DNA of 64,000 nucleotides from Bostrychus sinensis. Lineage: Eukaryota > Chordata > Actinopteri > Gobiiformes > Eleotridae. A program made the translations under genes and the position numbers. Shown in pieces: positions 26,101 through 40,000 of the stretch (positions within the stretch are counted from its first letter, which is position 1; every line of letters starts with the position of its first letter). Location of the stretch: contig CM036245.1 in the NCBI GenBank assembly GCA_020698575.1, positions 34,649,148-34,713,147 of the forward strand. The letters run 5' to 3'. The notes beneath the pieces were generated by a model, which saw nothing but the letters and a program-made list of their open reading frames with translations, did not search any database and had not been told where the DNA came from.

Positions 26101-29100
26101 GGTTTACTAAAACAAATTTACTTCTGTTAATTCATTAATTCATTCATAATTCAGAATTCATTAATATGAATTCTGTGAATTCATAGGTACACAAATATTT
26201 ATCAAATTTTTATATTTATATTATATTATATATTATTTTCAAATAAAACTGTAATGTATTTACAATAAATACAATAATACAATACAATACAATACAAAAA
26301 ATATTTTAAATGTTAATATTATACAATAACAGTATACATTCTCATAAGTCATCACTGTCTTCATTTTTCTATGGAAATATATTTGCAGTATTGTTTTTTT
26401 TTGTTTTTTTTTTTATTGTGTGAGTTTTTGTCCAGAATCACTGGTGCACTAGAATGCCTATTTCAATGGAACATTTGCATGTGTTGTCTTCACATCTTTG
26501 ATTTATGGCCCATATTGTGTTACGCTGCAGCTGAGCATATAAAACCCTTGGAGCTAAGGGAGCCTTGGGGTCCCGGGGGTCCTTCAGAGAGGAAGACATG
26601 TGATTCCAGTGTTCTGTTTCCGATTGTGTGAACTGGTCCCAGCTTCCACCAAAAGGGTGCTCTACGGTCTAATAAAATGTTTAGTGTTGTTGCCAATGTG
26701 ACCAGCTTGCCCAAAGAAACAGCTGTTGTTGATGCACTACAAGTTTATGAGATAAGCAGCCATACACATATGTACCTCATACTTTTCTAATCAAACTCTT
26801 GGTCCACGTGTTCATATCTTCTAGACTTTTGTTTTTACTTTTTTTTTTTTTATTAATTTCATTTTTTTTTTTTACAGCAATGACTCAGTAATGCAGTTAC
26901 TTATGATACAAAATACTACCACAGTTCCTGGGACACCATGCCTCATAAAACCATATTTTTACTCACTAAAAACCAAAAACAACATATTTTCAATATGATG
27001 ATAGCAACCCTACTTACAGTGATTGGGACATTCACATGGGCAACAGAAGGCTGGAAAAATAAGTCGACTGAAGATAAACAACTGGAGGAGCATTTTGCAG
27101 CTAATTAGTTTGGATGGCAACAGGTCAGTAACATAATTGGGTATAAAAGGGATGGTATCTTTAAGGCAGTATCTTAGAAGATGAAATGCATGGAAGTTCA
27201 TGAATCTGCAAACATTGCATCTAGAAATTGTGGAACAGTTTTACAAAAGACTATTTCACCATCTACTGAAAATAAAATCATTTGAAGATTCTATAATAAG
27301 TATTTGATGCATCATAAAACTAAAAACTCTGGCAAAGAAATCCTAGGACAGTGGAAAAGGCAGAAGCCTACACCAAGAACATTTCACTCCCAAAACTCCA
27401 GCAACTGGTCTGCTCACTTTCTGACATTTACAGACTGTTAAAAGCAGAGTGGATGCTACACAATGGTAAACATGTCTCTCTCCCAACTCTAGAGATGTGC
27501 TGCCGCAACAAACAAACTCCAAATGAGCCTCTTTTTGACAAAATTCTCAGTTCAGTTTCACAATTGATATAATGCCAGAAAAAAACGTAACTTCCCTGGC
27601 AGAAGTAATGAAAATAGAATGTACCTATGTAGATCTCCTCTTTTACTCACAAAAGATCATAAATAAATAATAAATTAATAATAAATTTATTGGTTGTTAG
27701 CAAAAAAAAAACAACAACTTAAACTCAACATTTTAAGGAAAGGTCAGAGGTCACATTGGGACTTTTTTTCTGCACCATTAAAAATAAATGATAAATGCAT
27801 TTAGCATTGTGAGAGATAATAGTGTTTAGAGAATTGTGTCCCCCCGCTTTTGGTGCGGGATGTCAGGGGATTGATTCCACCATGTAGAGCTACTAACTCA
27901 GCCACTCTGTGCTGGTCCCAGACCCGGATAAATGGAGAGGGTTATGTCAGGAGTAAAAACCTATGCTAAACTACCTTATGCGAATCATTGTGGCAGCCCT
28001 GAAAAGAAAGGGAGTGGCTGAAAGGTACTTCTTTACTATTGTGATATACTGTAAGGGCTTTGTGGCCTGCTTAGACAATGCAGTGATTCTTAATCTTTTC
28101 AATCCAAATACCACCACAAAAAATATCTGCCTTTCCAACAAATAATTTTACTAAAGTTCGGCTGGAAGATTTATGGTTTGAATCACTCTCTCCCCACTCG
28201 TTGTGTCTTTGGGCAAGACTCTTCACCCACCTTTCCACCAGCTACGTCTCTGTCAGTCTGCCCCAGGGCAGCTGTGGCTACAGAAGCTTAAGGAGGTTTT
28301 GAGCACTTTCAAAATTTGGTAAAGTTTGGTCTCAGATGATAGTTGCAAACCTGTCAAAATTATGACAAAATTATGCAATGATATGTATTTCTGGGAGTAT
28401 TTTGGTCTGTTTTGAGCCATTGTATGGCAATTTTAAGCACTTTCAAAATTTTGTCAAATTGGGTCTAAGACAACACTCTCTAAGACAACTTGTTTCTGTT
28501 CTTGAGCTGAAAGCGGTTCAAAAGGTCAAATTATGCACAGATATGTACATCTGGAGGTATTTGGTCTGTTCTGATGCATTGTAAGGCTCAGCACATTCAA
28601 AAGTCAGCAGGACTAATACAGCAGGACAAAACCAGGTCTACATCAGGTCTAAAGATAAGCCATCACAAAACCAAGCAGTGGTCTACACTTCAAATTTGAT
28701 GCCCAGCCAGAGCAAGACTAAGACATGAATAGAACTGCCCCTAAATTAATCTAAATCTGCACTCCAAAAGACTCCTAAGTACAACCAACAGAAGCCTGCG
28801 TACCACCTATGGTACAGAGACCACAGTTTGAGAACCACTGAAAAGGGCAATGTCTAGACGGAAATCTATCTCATCCAAGTTCTACCCATTTCCCCTTTTT
28901 TTTTTCAGACTCAGGTTTGCATAAGAAGAACATGACTTAATTCTTGAATAATCTGCTCGATGTTTGACTTTCCAGCCACAATTCCATGCTCGAGTTGGAA
29001 ACTGAAGCCACTTTTTATTACGCGACACAACTTTGTTATAGAAAGCTTGCCAAAAGTGTGTTAAGCTCCAGCTTCATCTGTTTTGAATTGGGATAATCTG

Positions 29101-32100
29101 AACATGTGAAAAAAAACAGCCCTCCGTGGTTGACTGCAGAACATGTAACCACGGACATGCCATTTTTTACTTTCATTAAATATAAATATGATCCTTATGG
29201 CTTTAGTTTATGGAAATGCAAAACTATAGCAGGAGTGTTTGAATGACCTTGCGTGAACTTTTGTGGGTTGTAATGTACAGGAAGCAGACTTCTACATGTG
29301 TGTTTTACCCTGAAGGACGTCTTTGTTGTCCATAAGTTTTTCCAGCTCCTCTATGCCCAGCTTTTCGAAGGCTGTATTGGTGGGAGCGAAGAAGGTATAC
29401 TGCCCATCCTCACCCAGTTTCTCCATCAAACCGGCGTTCTGAATCACTTCCTATATGGAGGATTTTATCAACAGCAGAATTAGTTTATGTCAGCTTCAAC
29501 ATAAAATTTAACTGCATAACCAAAGAATATACAGAAGAGAAGTGGTCCAAGAATGAATTGGTGACTATTACTATAAGATTAGGCTAACTGCATCACTAAA
29601 TTGAATTTAAAACTGCATGTATACATCTTTATCGGAATGGGGGGGGGGGGGGTTATTCAAACATCTGTTAATTGCACTAACTTTTAATTTACACCAAAAG
29701 TAGCCACAGTGCTGAACGACAGCGTTGCATCAGCCATGAATGAACTGCTTTTTGTTTAATCTGTCTGACAATTCACACCGGCAACAGCTCACATGCGTCA
29801 CAACTTGCCACTCAAGATGTTGGAGTTCTATATTTCTCTGATCTACAGAGCTACAGCCGGGGAAACACAGGAAACAGGTGCTAAGTGTCGAAATAAACCC
29901 CTGCAGCACTTTCAAAATAAAGGCTCACTGGTTCCACACAAGCAGCGGGGCAGCAGCAGCTCTGACAACCTTGCTGTAAATTGACATATGCACATAAATC
30001 AAGCTGCTTCCATGACGCCTCTGGTGTAAATTCGGTTGTAATACATCAGGGCCCTGTACTATGAAGCCAGTTGAACTTGTCCTGGATATTTGTCTCCTAC
30101 TCAGATAGACAAAACCAAACCCTGGGTTTCTCCTTGGAGCTATGAGCACGTTCATGTGAAACAGGTGAAGACAGCTTGTTCCTCATCACTGATTGGTCAA
30201 AGAGGCGTGTTCTTATTTTATACTCAAACCTCCATTTAAAGTCTTGTCTTTTTTTCTGCTGTTTTGTCATAAGAAGTTGGAGCCAGTTGGACTTGCTGCC
30301 ACCATTATTCCAGTGTATAGAGACTTGCACAAGCTTGGACTTGACCAATAAGTGTCCATCTCCCTTTGCTCTCAGCATGTGGTTGGTCAAAAATTAATTC
30401 CCTTTTCTAGTTCCCCCTCTGTCAAAAATTCTTTTTAATTAGGCCCAGATGAGGTTTAAGACTAAAGTCTAATTTTTTTCAGAGATGATTTCTATTCTGC
30501 TGTGCTATTGACTGAATAGTTAATTTTACTTAAATAGAAGGAAAAACTGTGTAGTCTATCTTAAAAAGAAGCTTCTGTAACTCATGATTATGTGCTGTTT
30601 ATTGGCACAGTTACTGAATGAGGAACACATTTTTCTCACTTTGTTGTGTCATTTTGTAAAGCTGGAGTGTTGCAGTTGTTAAATAAACCATCAATTACCA
30701 AGAAAATTAGCCAAGTTTTTTCACATTTAGCACTATAAATATGTAGTGCTACTGTTGAATCCCAAACCACATCAATACAATTAGTTTGAGCAGAGGCTAG
30801 GGAGACAGTAGTTTGGTTCTCTCCTGCATGTAAACAAAGGGAGAACTTCTGCTGGGAGGACTCTAATCGGTTATGTAAATATAGATTGAGGCAGGTTCAT
30901 CTGTGCCACATATTCTGGTGTTTTATAGAAAAGAAAAAAAAAGAATCTATGTTTATTTGGGTCAGCGGTGCACTGCTCACATTCCGCTCTTTATTTCGCA
31001 GATTGGTTACTCCGCCTGTCATTGTTCCGCCACAGAAATGAATTGTTACCAAAGAGGTACCAGACTAACTTCTTTGTATAGAATAGGAAAAGAGTTTGTC
31101 TGACAGGCCAGGCTATAATTATGCATCAATTGCATATAAACAGAATACTCACACTTAGCTTTGTAAGATCATCATCAGTATCAATGACATCCTGGATGGT
31201 GTTTGCGGCTGCACTAATGACCCGGTCAATAACATGTACCACTCCATTGGTGGCGATCTGGTTACCGTGGATAATCCTGGCACAGTTCACCGTCACCACC
31301 TGCAGACAACATCACTGTTATGCCACACCAACACGCATAGTCTATAATACTTCTTAAAACTACTCACTCCGTTGGGATAATGGTTAATACGAAAACCGAG
31401 GTCTTGGTACATGGAGGTGATGGTCATTCCATTCTTTAGGTCTTTGGTCAAGTAGCGTTTGTTGGCCATATGGAAGTGCAAAGCGTTGTATAGCTCAATG
31501 TTGACGTTGCTGATCAGGTTTGCCTTGACCTCCTGAAAATATAAAGTTACAAAAAGGAAGTTAATGTGTTAACTTAGGTTCATCATCAACTACATCCCAA
31601 CTACAGTACTCCTCACCAACACTATGTAAACTTGTTTGTCTCCATTTTGTCCCTCATCCAGCATTCTTCATCCTGCCTCCCTTCATCTTATCTGGTTCAT
31701 CCTCCAATAAACATTTTAAATCTACTCTGTTGTTGTGGTGTGGTCCTTGCTAGCTTTGTAGTTTTTTTAACAGCTGTGGGCATATTTTAGATGGCAATAC
31801 ATTTTCAATTGACAAATTAGCACAAGCTACCAAAAAATACACTGACTACATGCGCTATGTCATTGTCATTATGCATAGTGTCAATGCCTGGGTGACATTT
31901 GTCCTGATATTTAGCCATGGTTATGCTGTATATTGCAGCAGTCAGCTTTATATATGCTACAAGCTACATGCTAAAAATCTGATTTGCAAAATAAGTTCAG
32001 AAACCTTACAAACCCAAACAGTAATGAACATTGATAAAATTTACAAAACCTACTTTGGTATAGCTAATGGAAAAAACTCCAAGACATGTATGCTGTTAGT

Positions 32101-33839
32101 GAGTGGGTAGAAGATATTAGCATATGGTCCAATATTCAGTGGCTTAATGTTTATTACTAGTTTAATTGTAAAGCCTAGCTAATGTTGACTTTAGCTGCAT
32201 GCACATTTTTATTACTTTTAAGCCGACAACAATGCATTTTTATGACAAATTTGCAACAGATCCATGCCCTGGGGTATTAGCTAGCATTAGCCACCAAAAA
32301 TATACTTTGCGCATTTATAGTTTTGGCAAATGGTAACCATCTAATACATGTGTAGAATGTCACGGCCTGGTTATCCAACATTAGCCAAATTTTAGCCATA
32401 TGTATAAGCAGTTCACAATAAATATGCTAAGTGGTACATAATGATACACAAAATTATTCCATTAGGTTGGATAAGAACTTTGACTAATGGAACTGGGCAA
32501 CTGCTAGATCTCTGTGGAACTATTACTGAATGGGACAAACATTAACAAGTGAGCTAATATTTACTTTAAAAAAAAAAAGGCCACTGATTTTTTTAAATTA
32601 CACATCTTAATAATGTCACTTAAGGAAGGCTCTATAATCATCTTCATAATCAAATACATTTAAACTTTAAATCATTTTTCGTCTCGACTCACGTCATCCA
32701 GAAGGTCCCAGGCGTCATTGCTTGGAGCGAAAAAGGTGAACGACCCAGGTCCCTCAATTTCAGGTTTCAGCTCGGATTTTTCTGCGTAGTTTTGTGTGGA
32801 AGTTGCCATAACCACACCCAGGGTGCCATAAACATGGTCAATTGGGGCCACTGTAAAAACACAAAGCATATTTTATACCTGTCAGATCTCTGGACCAATA
32901 AAAACTGTTGAAGCGGTGAACACGTGTGGACAATATGCAAGGGAACCCTCTTCTGGTTTATTTGGTTACTGGTCTGCTGGTTGGTTCTGGGATGAAAATA
33001 GCTCACAGCTGCACTCCAGTTGAATATGGCTTTGTCTCAACACACTGACCCACCTGCAGGGCAACCAGGCAAGTCGTCCAGCTTCATGTAGCCAGGGCAA
33101 CACTCGTAAAGGACCGTCCTGTGGGCAAAGAATACATGGAGATGAGTGTAAATACTAAGGGCCATATTTACTAAGATGGGTGCTAAATTGCGAGTGCAGA
33201 TTGAAAAATAGCGTCTGCTATCTGTGGGCGTGTTGCGTGTGATATACGAAGAGAACGTGCGCAAGTAATTGCTGCCGCAAATCTGATATGTAAATGAGAA
33301 TTTTGCGTGAGCATTAGACGCACCAAAGAGGGAGCAGCTGAGAAAATAAGCCCTTTTAAAGCATTATAACTTATTTTCATCTCCTGATCTGTGCACTAAA
33401 AGCTGCTTTCTTTCCTCTGCAAAATTTTTGCATGTGGTCCTCCAACGTGCTACATTTTCACGCAGATTTAGCTCCCATAGTCATGATAAATCAAACAGCG
33501 ACAGCAAAGCAATTTCATTTGCATTTCACATGCTTTGAATTTTGTGCGTACTGGCGAGAATGCCTTGTTTTACAGATTCATTGAGTCACAGGAGCAAAAT
33601 TTGCGCTGCGTTTGTTCAGCTCCTGTGAGAGACGCTAACCTCAGCTGCGCTTGGGTTTGCATTTGCATGTATTTACATAAATTGTTGTGAAGGGAATGTC
33701 ATTTATTTTTTAAAAGTTTTGTTGGTAACTTTTTGACATTTTTGTGGCATTTAGTGGTGAAAGTGCTGCTTGCGATTCCACCTCATATGCTTTTTACAGC
33801 ATGCAGCTATAGAATCCCTGCAATGACATATTGTGGAAC

Positions 33840-33917
<78 letters not shown>

Positions 33918-33934
33918 AAGTTCCACATATAGTT

Positions 33935-34026
<92 letters not shown>

Positions 34027-37000
34027 TTTAAATTTGGCCAGGAAACCAGGAAAGTCCCAAAATCCTGATCTCTTTTGCAGGGGAGTCCTAGCCCCAAAGA
34101 AGCTCTATTGTACATGTTTTTAGTGGTAGGGAAAACCAGAATGACCAGAGATGACCTACACAGGCACAAGGAGAACACGCAAACTCCACACACTCCACCC
34201 CTCCTCAGATTTGAATCTGGGACCTTTTTCCTGTGAGGCAACAGTGCTAACCACTTTGCCACTGTGCCACCCTACTGGAATAATCTCTGATGGTGACCTT
34301 GGGAGAAAAAAATCTAATTATGTAAGAATGTGTGTTCCAAAAAAGTGCAAAACACACAGTTTGTGCTAGTCCCAAGCCCATTAAAAAACCTCCCAATGTA
34401 CCCATGCAAATGAATGCGTAATGGCTGTGTAACCCTTGAAAGAAATGAACCATCTCCAAAAGAATCTTCTCATCCACAGTGCTCAGTTTATCCATTCTGA
34501 GCTGAAAGGCTTAACAAAATTTGCCTAATTTTGCCTATCTCGGAAAGAATGACATCTGCAACTGTGATACCAATAAAAGTTCCAGTACTTCCTGGTTCTG
34601 TTTCTACAGCTGGTGGGGCTGGTGGGGGGTGTTGGATGCTTCATTTATCCAACAACAACTCATTTAACCATCACATGGAATCTGTTTAATTAAGGTAAAA
34701 CAATTACTGAGTTCTGCTTTAAAACAGCATTTGCAAGCATTACATTGAACATCATGGTTGATATGTTGGGTGGCCATCTTTAAAGCTGATTCATCTTCTT
34801 GTGCATTCAGTCTTTCCAAATCCACATTATCATTTATAAGCCAAACATAACATGTGATCCAGCAGCAGGGGCCAAAACCCAAATGGAAACACTGCTGTAT
34901 GCTCTAATGCAGTAGTGGACTCAGACTGCCAAGAGACATTCACTTTGAAACTAAACAATCAGTTTAGACGTTGCGTAGCAAATGGTTCGCCTCAGTCCAA
35001 AAAACATTTTCATTTCCTGGCCTTACAAAATGTTGTGTAATTAGAGCTGAGTATTAGGGCATTTAAAGTGACAATAAGGATTTTAATAGATGCTTATATA
35101 GAATCATTGTGGCTAATTAAGCAAATTTAATACAAGAAATGACTTTTTATGGACAGATCCTTAAAACTAAGCTTAAATCCAGCTACAGAAGGTCATAAGC
35201 CAGTGTTCTTTTTGCCTTAGGAAGGGCATCCAGTGTAAAAAATCTATGCCAAATCAAAATGCTAATCACTGCACAGTAAGAGGCAGAGAATTTGTGGACC
35301 CTAAAAACTAATCTTGTTTTTTATTAGTCATGGAAAAGGAATCTGTTTTGCCAAACTGCAGCTATAGCCATCATAGCCAGAGGTGCTAGTAAAACTCAAA
35401 ATCTCCAGCTGTTACCCAGCTTTAACCTTATAGCCATCGGACGTGGACATGTCGACGCTGGTTCAGAACAGATGCTATTTTCCTGAAACAATGGACAGCA
35501 GTAAAATCCTTCAAGGGAAATGTGGAGCAGAATGTGTTAAAAGACAGCACATGTGTCTGGGGTTTACAGGGGTTACAGATCACTGTAAGGATATATATTG
35601 TATTATACCAGTCCTTGATAATGACAATGATTTTATATGAGCACTGAGACACTTGTTCAAGAGATTAAGGATGTTTTTCTACCATGGCGTCGTATGTGTA
35701 GCAACCTTTACAACAGCCCCAAATGACTTGATTTAGTCTGGAGAAGTGTATTTGTAGATCTATCTGAAACAGATGCGTGATTGGAGATGTTTTTGCACCT
35801 CCATCAGCGTGATTACAAGTTCATGTTTCTTTTCTGAGTAGTTTGAAATGTGCTCTGCGGTTCTCTAATAACTCTCCAGAACCTTAATGTGGGTTTTTGG
35901 GGAGTTATTAGTGAGCTGTAAACTGTGAGATTATAAAACAAATATAGCTTAACAGAGGCATTACATCTAAGATGTTTATGATAAGTGGAGTCTGCATGTC
36001 CTCGTCATAGGTCTCTGGGTTCGTTTTGGCAACCTCCCACTGTCCAAAGACATGCATGTAGAGCCAGTTAGTTGTTGCAGATCTACATGCGCTTTTAGGT
36101 GAAGTGATGACTCGCAATTTCATTACAAAAGAATGTTGAGTTGATGGTTCTCTGTCAGTGTGTGTCTCTGATAAGGCACTTTTTCACAGGGACAATGGTA
36201 TGGGACGTGTCAGTACGGAATGCCTTGGAATGGGTAGCCTCAAAATCTGCTTGTGTTTCCATTCTGGGTCCAGGTGCTAGTGTGCTAGTGTGATGTAAAC
36301 ACTGACGTCACACAAGCGCAACAAAAGTTGTGTTAATAAATGAGATAAAAATGTGTTTGAAGCTGACTTTTAAAACATAAAGGCGCTGACCACATTGTCT
36401 GTGTGAGGCTGGTGTGTGTCTATGTGAGGCTGGTGTGTGTCTATGTGAGGCTGGTGTGTGTCTGTGTGAGGCCAATGTGTGTCTGTGTGAGGTTGGTGTG
36501 TGTCTGCGTGAGGCCAATGTGTGTCTGTGTGAGACCGGTGTGTGTCTGTGTGAGGCCAATGTGTGTCTGTGTGAGGCCGTTGTGTGTCTGTGTGAGGCTG
36601 GTGTGTGTCTATGTGAGGCTGGTGTGTGTCTGTGTGAGGCCAATGTGTGTCTGTGTGAGGCTGGTGTGTGTCTGCGTGAGGCCAATGTGTGTCTGTGTGA
36701 GACCGGTGTGTGTCTGTGTGAGGCCAATGTGTGTCTGTGTTAGGCCGGTGTGTGTCTGTGTGAGGCTGGTGTGTGTCTATGTGAGGCTGGTGTGTGTCTG
36801 TGTGAGGCTGGTGTGTGTCTGTGTGAGGCCGGTGTGTGTCTGTGTGAGGCCGGTGTGTGTCTGTGTGAGGCCAGTGTGTGTCTGTGTGAGGCTGGTGTGT
36901 GTCTGTGTGAGGCCGGTGTGTGTCTGTGTGAGGCCGATGTGTGTCTGTGTGAGGCTGGTGTGTGTCTGTGTGAGGCCGGTGTGTGTCTGTGTGAGGCTGG

Positions 37001-40000
37001 TGTGTGTCTGTGTGAGGCTGGTGTGTGTCTATGTGAGGCCGGTGTGTGTCTCTGTGAGGCTGGTGTGTGTCTGTGTGAGCCTAGTGCGTGTCTGTGTGAG
37101 ACTGGAGCTAAAGCTTAATTAGCTTCAGAAAACAGGAGACTACTTCCGGTTTTTCGCCAGTTTTCTGTGCATTAAATTCACTTCTCTGCACCACATTTTA
37201 ACCACTGAACATATAAACACATGAGTTTAACTCGTGTTTAGTCCACTGTGAACTATACATAAACTGTTCTTATTCTTGAAGCGAGAGCCGTACTTTGCTA
37301 AACCGGAAACAGCTGTTGCTAATATACACTAGCTTTGTTTTTGGAAAAACTCAACACAACATTCAGCTTGCTCTCTCTAGCAATACGCGTTTGATTAAAA
37401 ATACGACAAATACGAGTTTGATTAAAACTAACAATTCATTTTATCTCAGTTCTTGGGCTTGTTGTTTTTGCCCGAGTGAGGATTCTCTCTCGTCCAGTCA
37501 ACCACCACCCCTAACAGTTCCAGACCGCTTACATGGACCGGACGACCTCCCAGATCGGCTTGGAGCGCTTTTTGGGAACACCTCGGGAAATGGAAACACC
37601 CCCAAACCAAAACAGTAATGCCCTGTTCCGTCCTAGTGGAAAAGCACCTAAAGTGTCAGCCCTGCAACTAACTGGTCATTGTTCTGGGTGTACTCCCTCG
37701 AAGGGCCAAAGTTGCAAGGATAGACTCTAGCCAGCTGCAACCCCAATCACTTGTTTAGCTCATGTGTTCACTAAAAGTCGACAGTTTTAAATAGTAAAGT
37801 TGTAAAGTTGTGAAGCTTGTGAAGTAGTTTTATAAGAGGAAAGCTGTTTATAGGGTTATTTTATAAATAACAAAAAAAAAAAAAAGTAAAATGTGGCTCT
37901 CAAAACTAGTTGAAAGCAATTTACACCAATTGTAAACACTAACTCTAACTCTAGGGTGATGTACTGCCATAGATGACATTCACCAGGAGCTAAGGTGAAA
38001 TGTGTTGCAGTAAAAAGTTTCAAGATAATTCAGTTACTAATATTGCATAGTGTATTTGATATTTTCATTTTTTTCACTTTTAGCAATGAAGCTTAAATGG
38101 CAAATCCTCTGAGCTAATGTTTTACTAAGTGGCCACTGAATTAGCCTCTTGACATTTAGCGTTAACAGTGCTATTTTATTTGCCCATTGGTGTTTTCCTA
38201 GCAGTGACTTGTTTTTGGTTGCTGTTGTAACTTGTCATCCAGTCTATATAATATAAGACAGCCTCTAGATATTAGTTTTGGATAAAAGAAGTAAGCAATT
38301 GCTTTAAATTGCTTTTGATGAGCGTCCAAGTGTTCAGGCCGGGACGAGTTTATGCTGACGTCTCAGGCAGCCTAGAGATACAAAGTTTTGGGTCAGGGCT
38401 TCCAGCAGCTGTACCCCAGTGAAAGATGAATGGTGCTGGTGGAACTGAGATGAGATCACCCAACCTCCGATGGGGCCGAGTCAGCAGATCATGGCTTATG
38501 ACTCTCCCATAGTGCCTTTGAGTCTGGAGTGAAGATCGGAAACTTTGGACTTGTCAGCGTCTCTATGAAAGGGCTGCTCCACCAAACAAAACCACATGCT
38601 GATTATTAGTTTATAGGCTGTAATCAGAAAACGGTGTCAATGTAATTTCAACTTAGGTGGTGGAAAAAATAATTCATATGAAAGCTGTTAGGATTTGGTG
38701 GTTTCCTGGAAGAACTAAGAACAATTTGAAAGTAATAATATTGGCTGGAAAAAAAATGTTTGGATGTTAAAGTGTGCATTTTTTTTTTTTTTTTTTTTTA
38801 AGAAAAATGGCATATTGTGATGACCAGGTCTGAAAAAACAAGACCTTAAAAGACTTTGTTGTCATTGACTGGGCTACACCACTAAGTAACTAAGTGGCTA
38901 GTGGCCAGACCCGTCAACAGAGGGGGGCAAAGGGGTCTGTTGTTGCTGTTGTAGGCCTCAGGGTCAGAGGGGCCCAGAAATGGTCCCTCTTCTTATAATG
39001 GGCCGATGTGAAGGCGTCTCCCTCTGGGCCCCAGCAAGCCTGTCAGCAGGCCTGCTAGTGGCTAAAGGGACTGGAGATGAGCCTGCATGTGAATGCTTTT
39101 GGAACATGGAAGAGCATGCGAAGAGCATGCGAAGAGCATGCAAAGAGATGCTGCGCCTTTTTGTCATAACACATGATCAAACCACCAATAAGAAGAACGT
39201 GGTCACAGTACATTGTAGCTAAACTGTACCAAGGAAAATACGCAGGTGCAACCTTTGTGAATTAGCCAAACTGAGGAGACATCCTTCAGGGGAGGTGGCT
39301 GTCTACACTAAACTCATAGCAAGAGGTTTAAGGTAAGCTAAAAACTTGCAATGGCTCTGCAGTACTTAATAATAAAAAAAACTACAACAAAAAAGTGTAA
39401 ATACTATGAACTGTGTTACTCCAGTGGTAATTGAACTCATCCTTGCATAGACTGCACATAACTTTTGTTTTGTTTATATTGCTGTCTGGTGACGATTTGA
39501 AGCAGAATTGTCCATTTAACAATGTGTCTTTTTGGTCACTCATGTTGCTTTAGCTCGTTCACTTGTTGCGTTAGGCTCGTTCCAGATGAACTGCGCCTCG
39601 CCTGGATTGTGAACGAAAGTGCACGGCCGCAATGAGAGGAGGGGAAATACACCTGGACTGAAGTCGGATATTAGGCTCGTTCGAGATGAGCCAGATTTGT
39701 GCGCAGTTTCGATCAGTGTCGGTCTGTGCGCAGTGCACGTCAGTTAGGTTTGTGTCCGACTTGTTCCCGACTTGCTCTGATGCCACAAGTGAGATGTCAC
39801 CGTGAGATCCAAACGAGACCAGCGCAGATCAGTGCATGATGGGAAAACGCTCACTTGCCAGCGGTGAACGGGCAGGTGATTGGATCTGAGTTTAGTGCTG
39901 ATCAGAAACGTAACGCACGACACTTCACTGCCCTCCTCTCCTCCTCCCCCGCGTCTTAAAAAAACAAAAAACAGTCTGGATCATTTCGAACGCGCCTGAT

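Noticed and set aside
33843..34262. 139-codon frame on the minus strand
   Set aside because: Most of it translates (TA)n as alternating I and Y; the rest is a SINE.
36403..37122. 239-codon open frame rich in VRLVCVC repeats, plus companions in other frames and on the minus strand
   Set aside because: It follows wholly from the 21-bp minisatellite; it has no start context, splice context or non-repeat flank.
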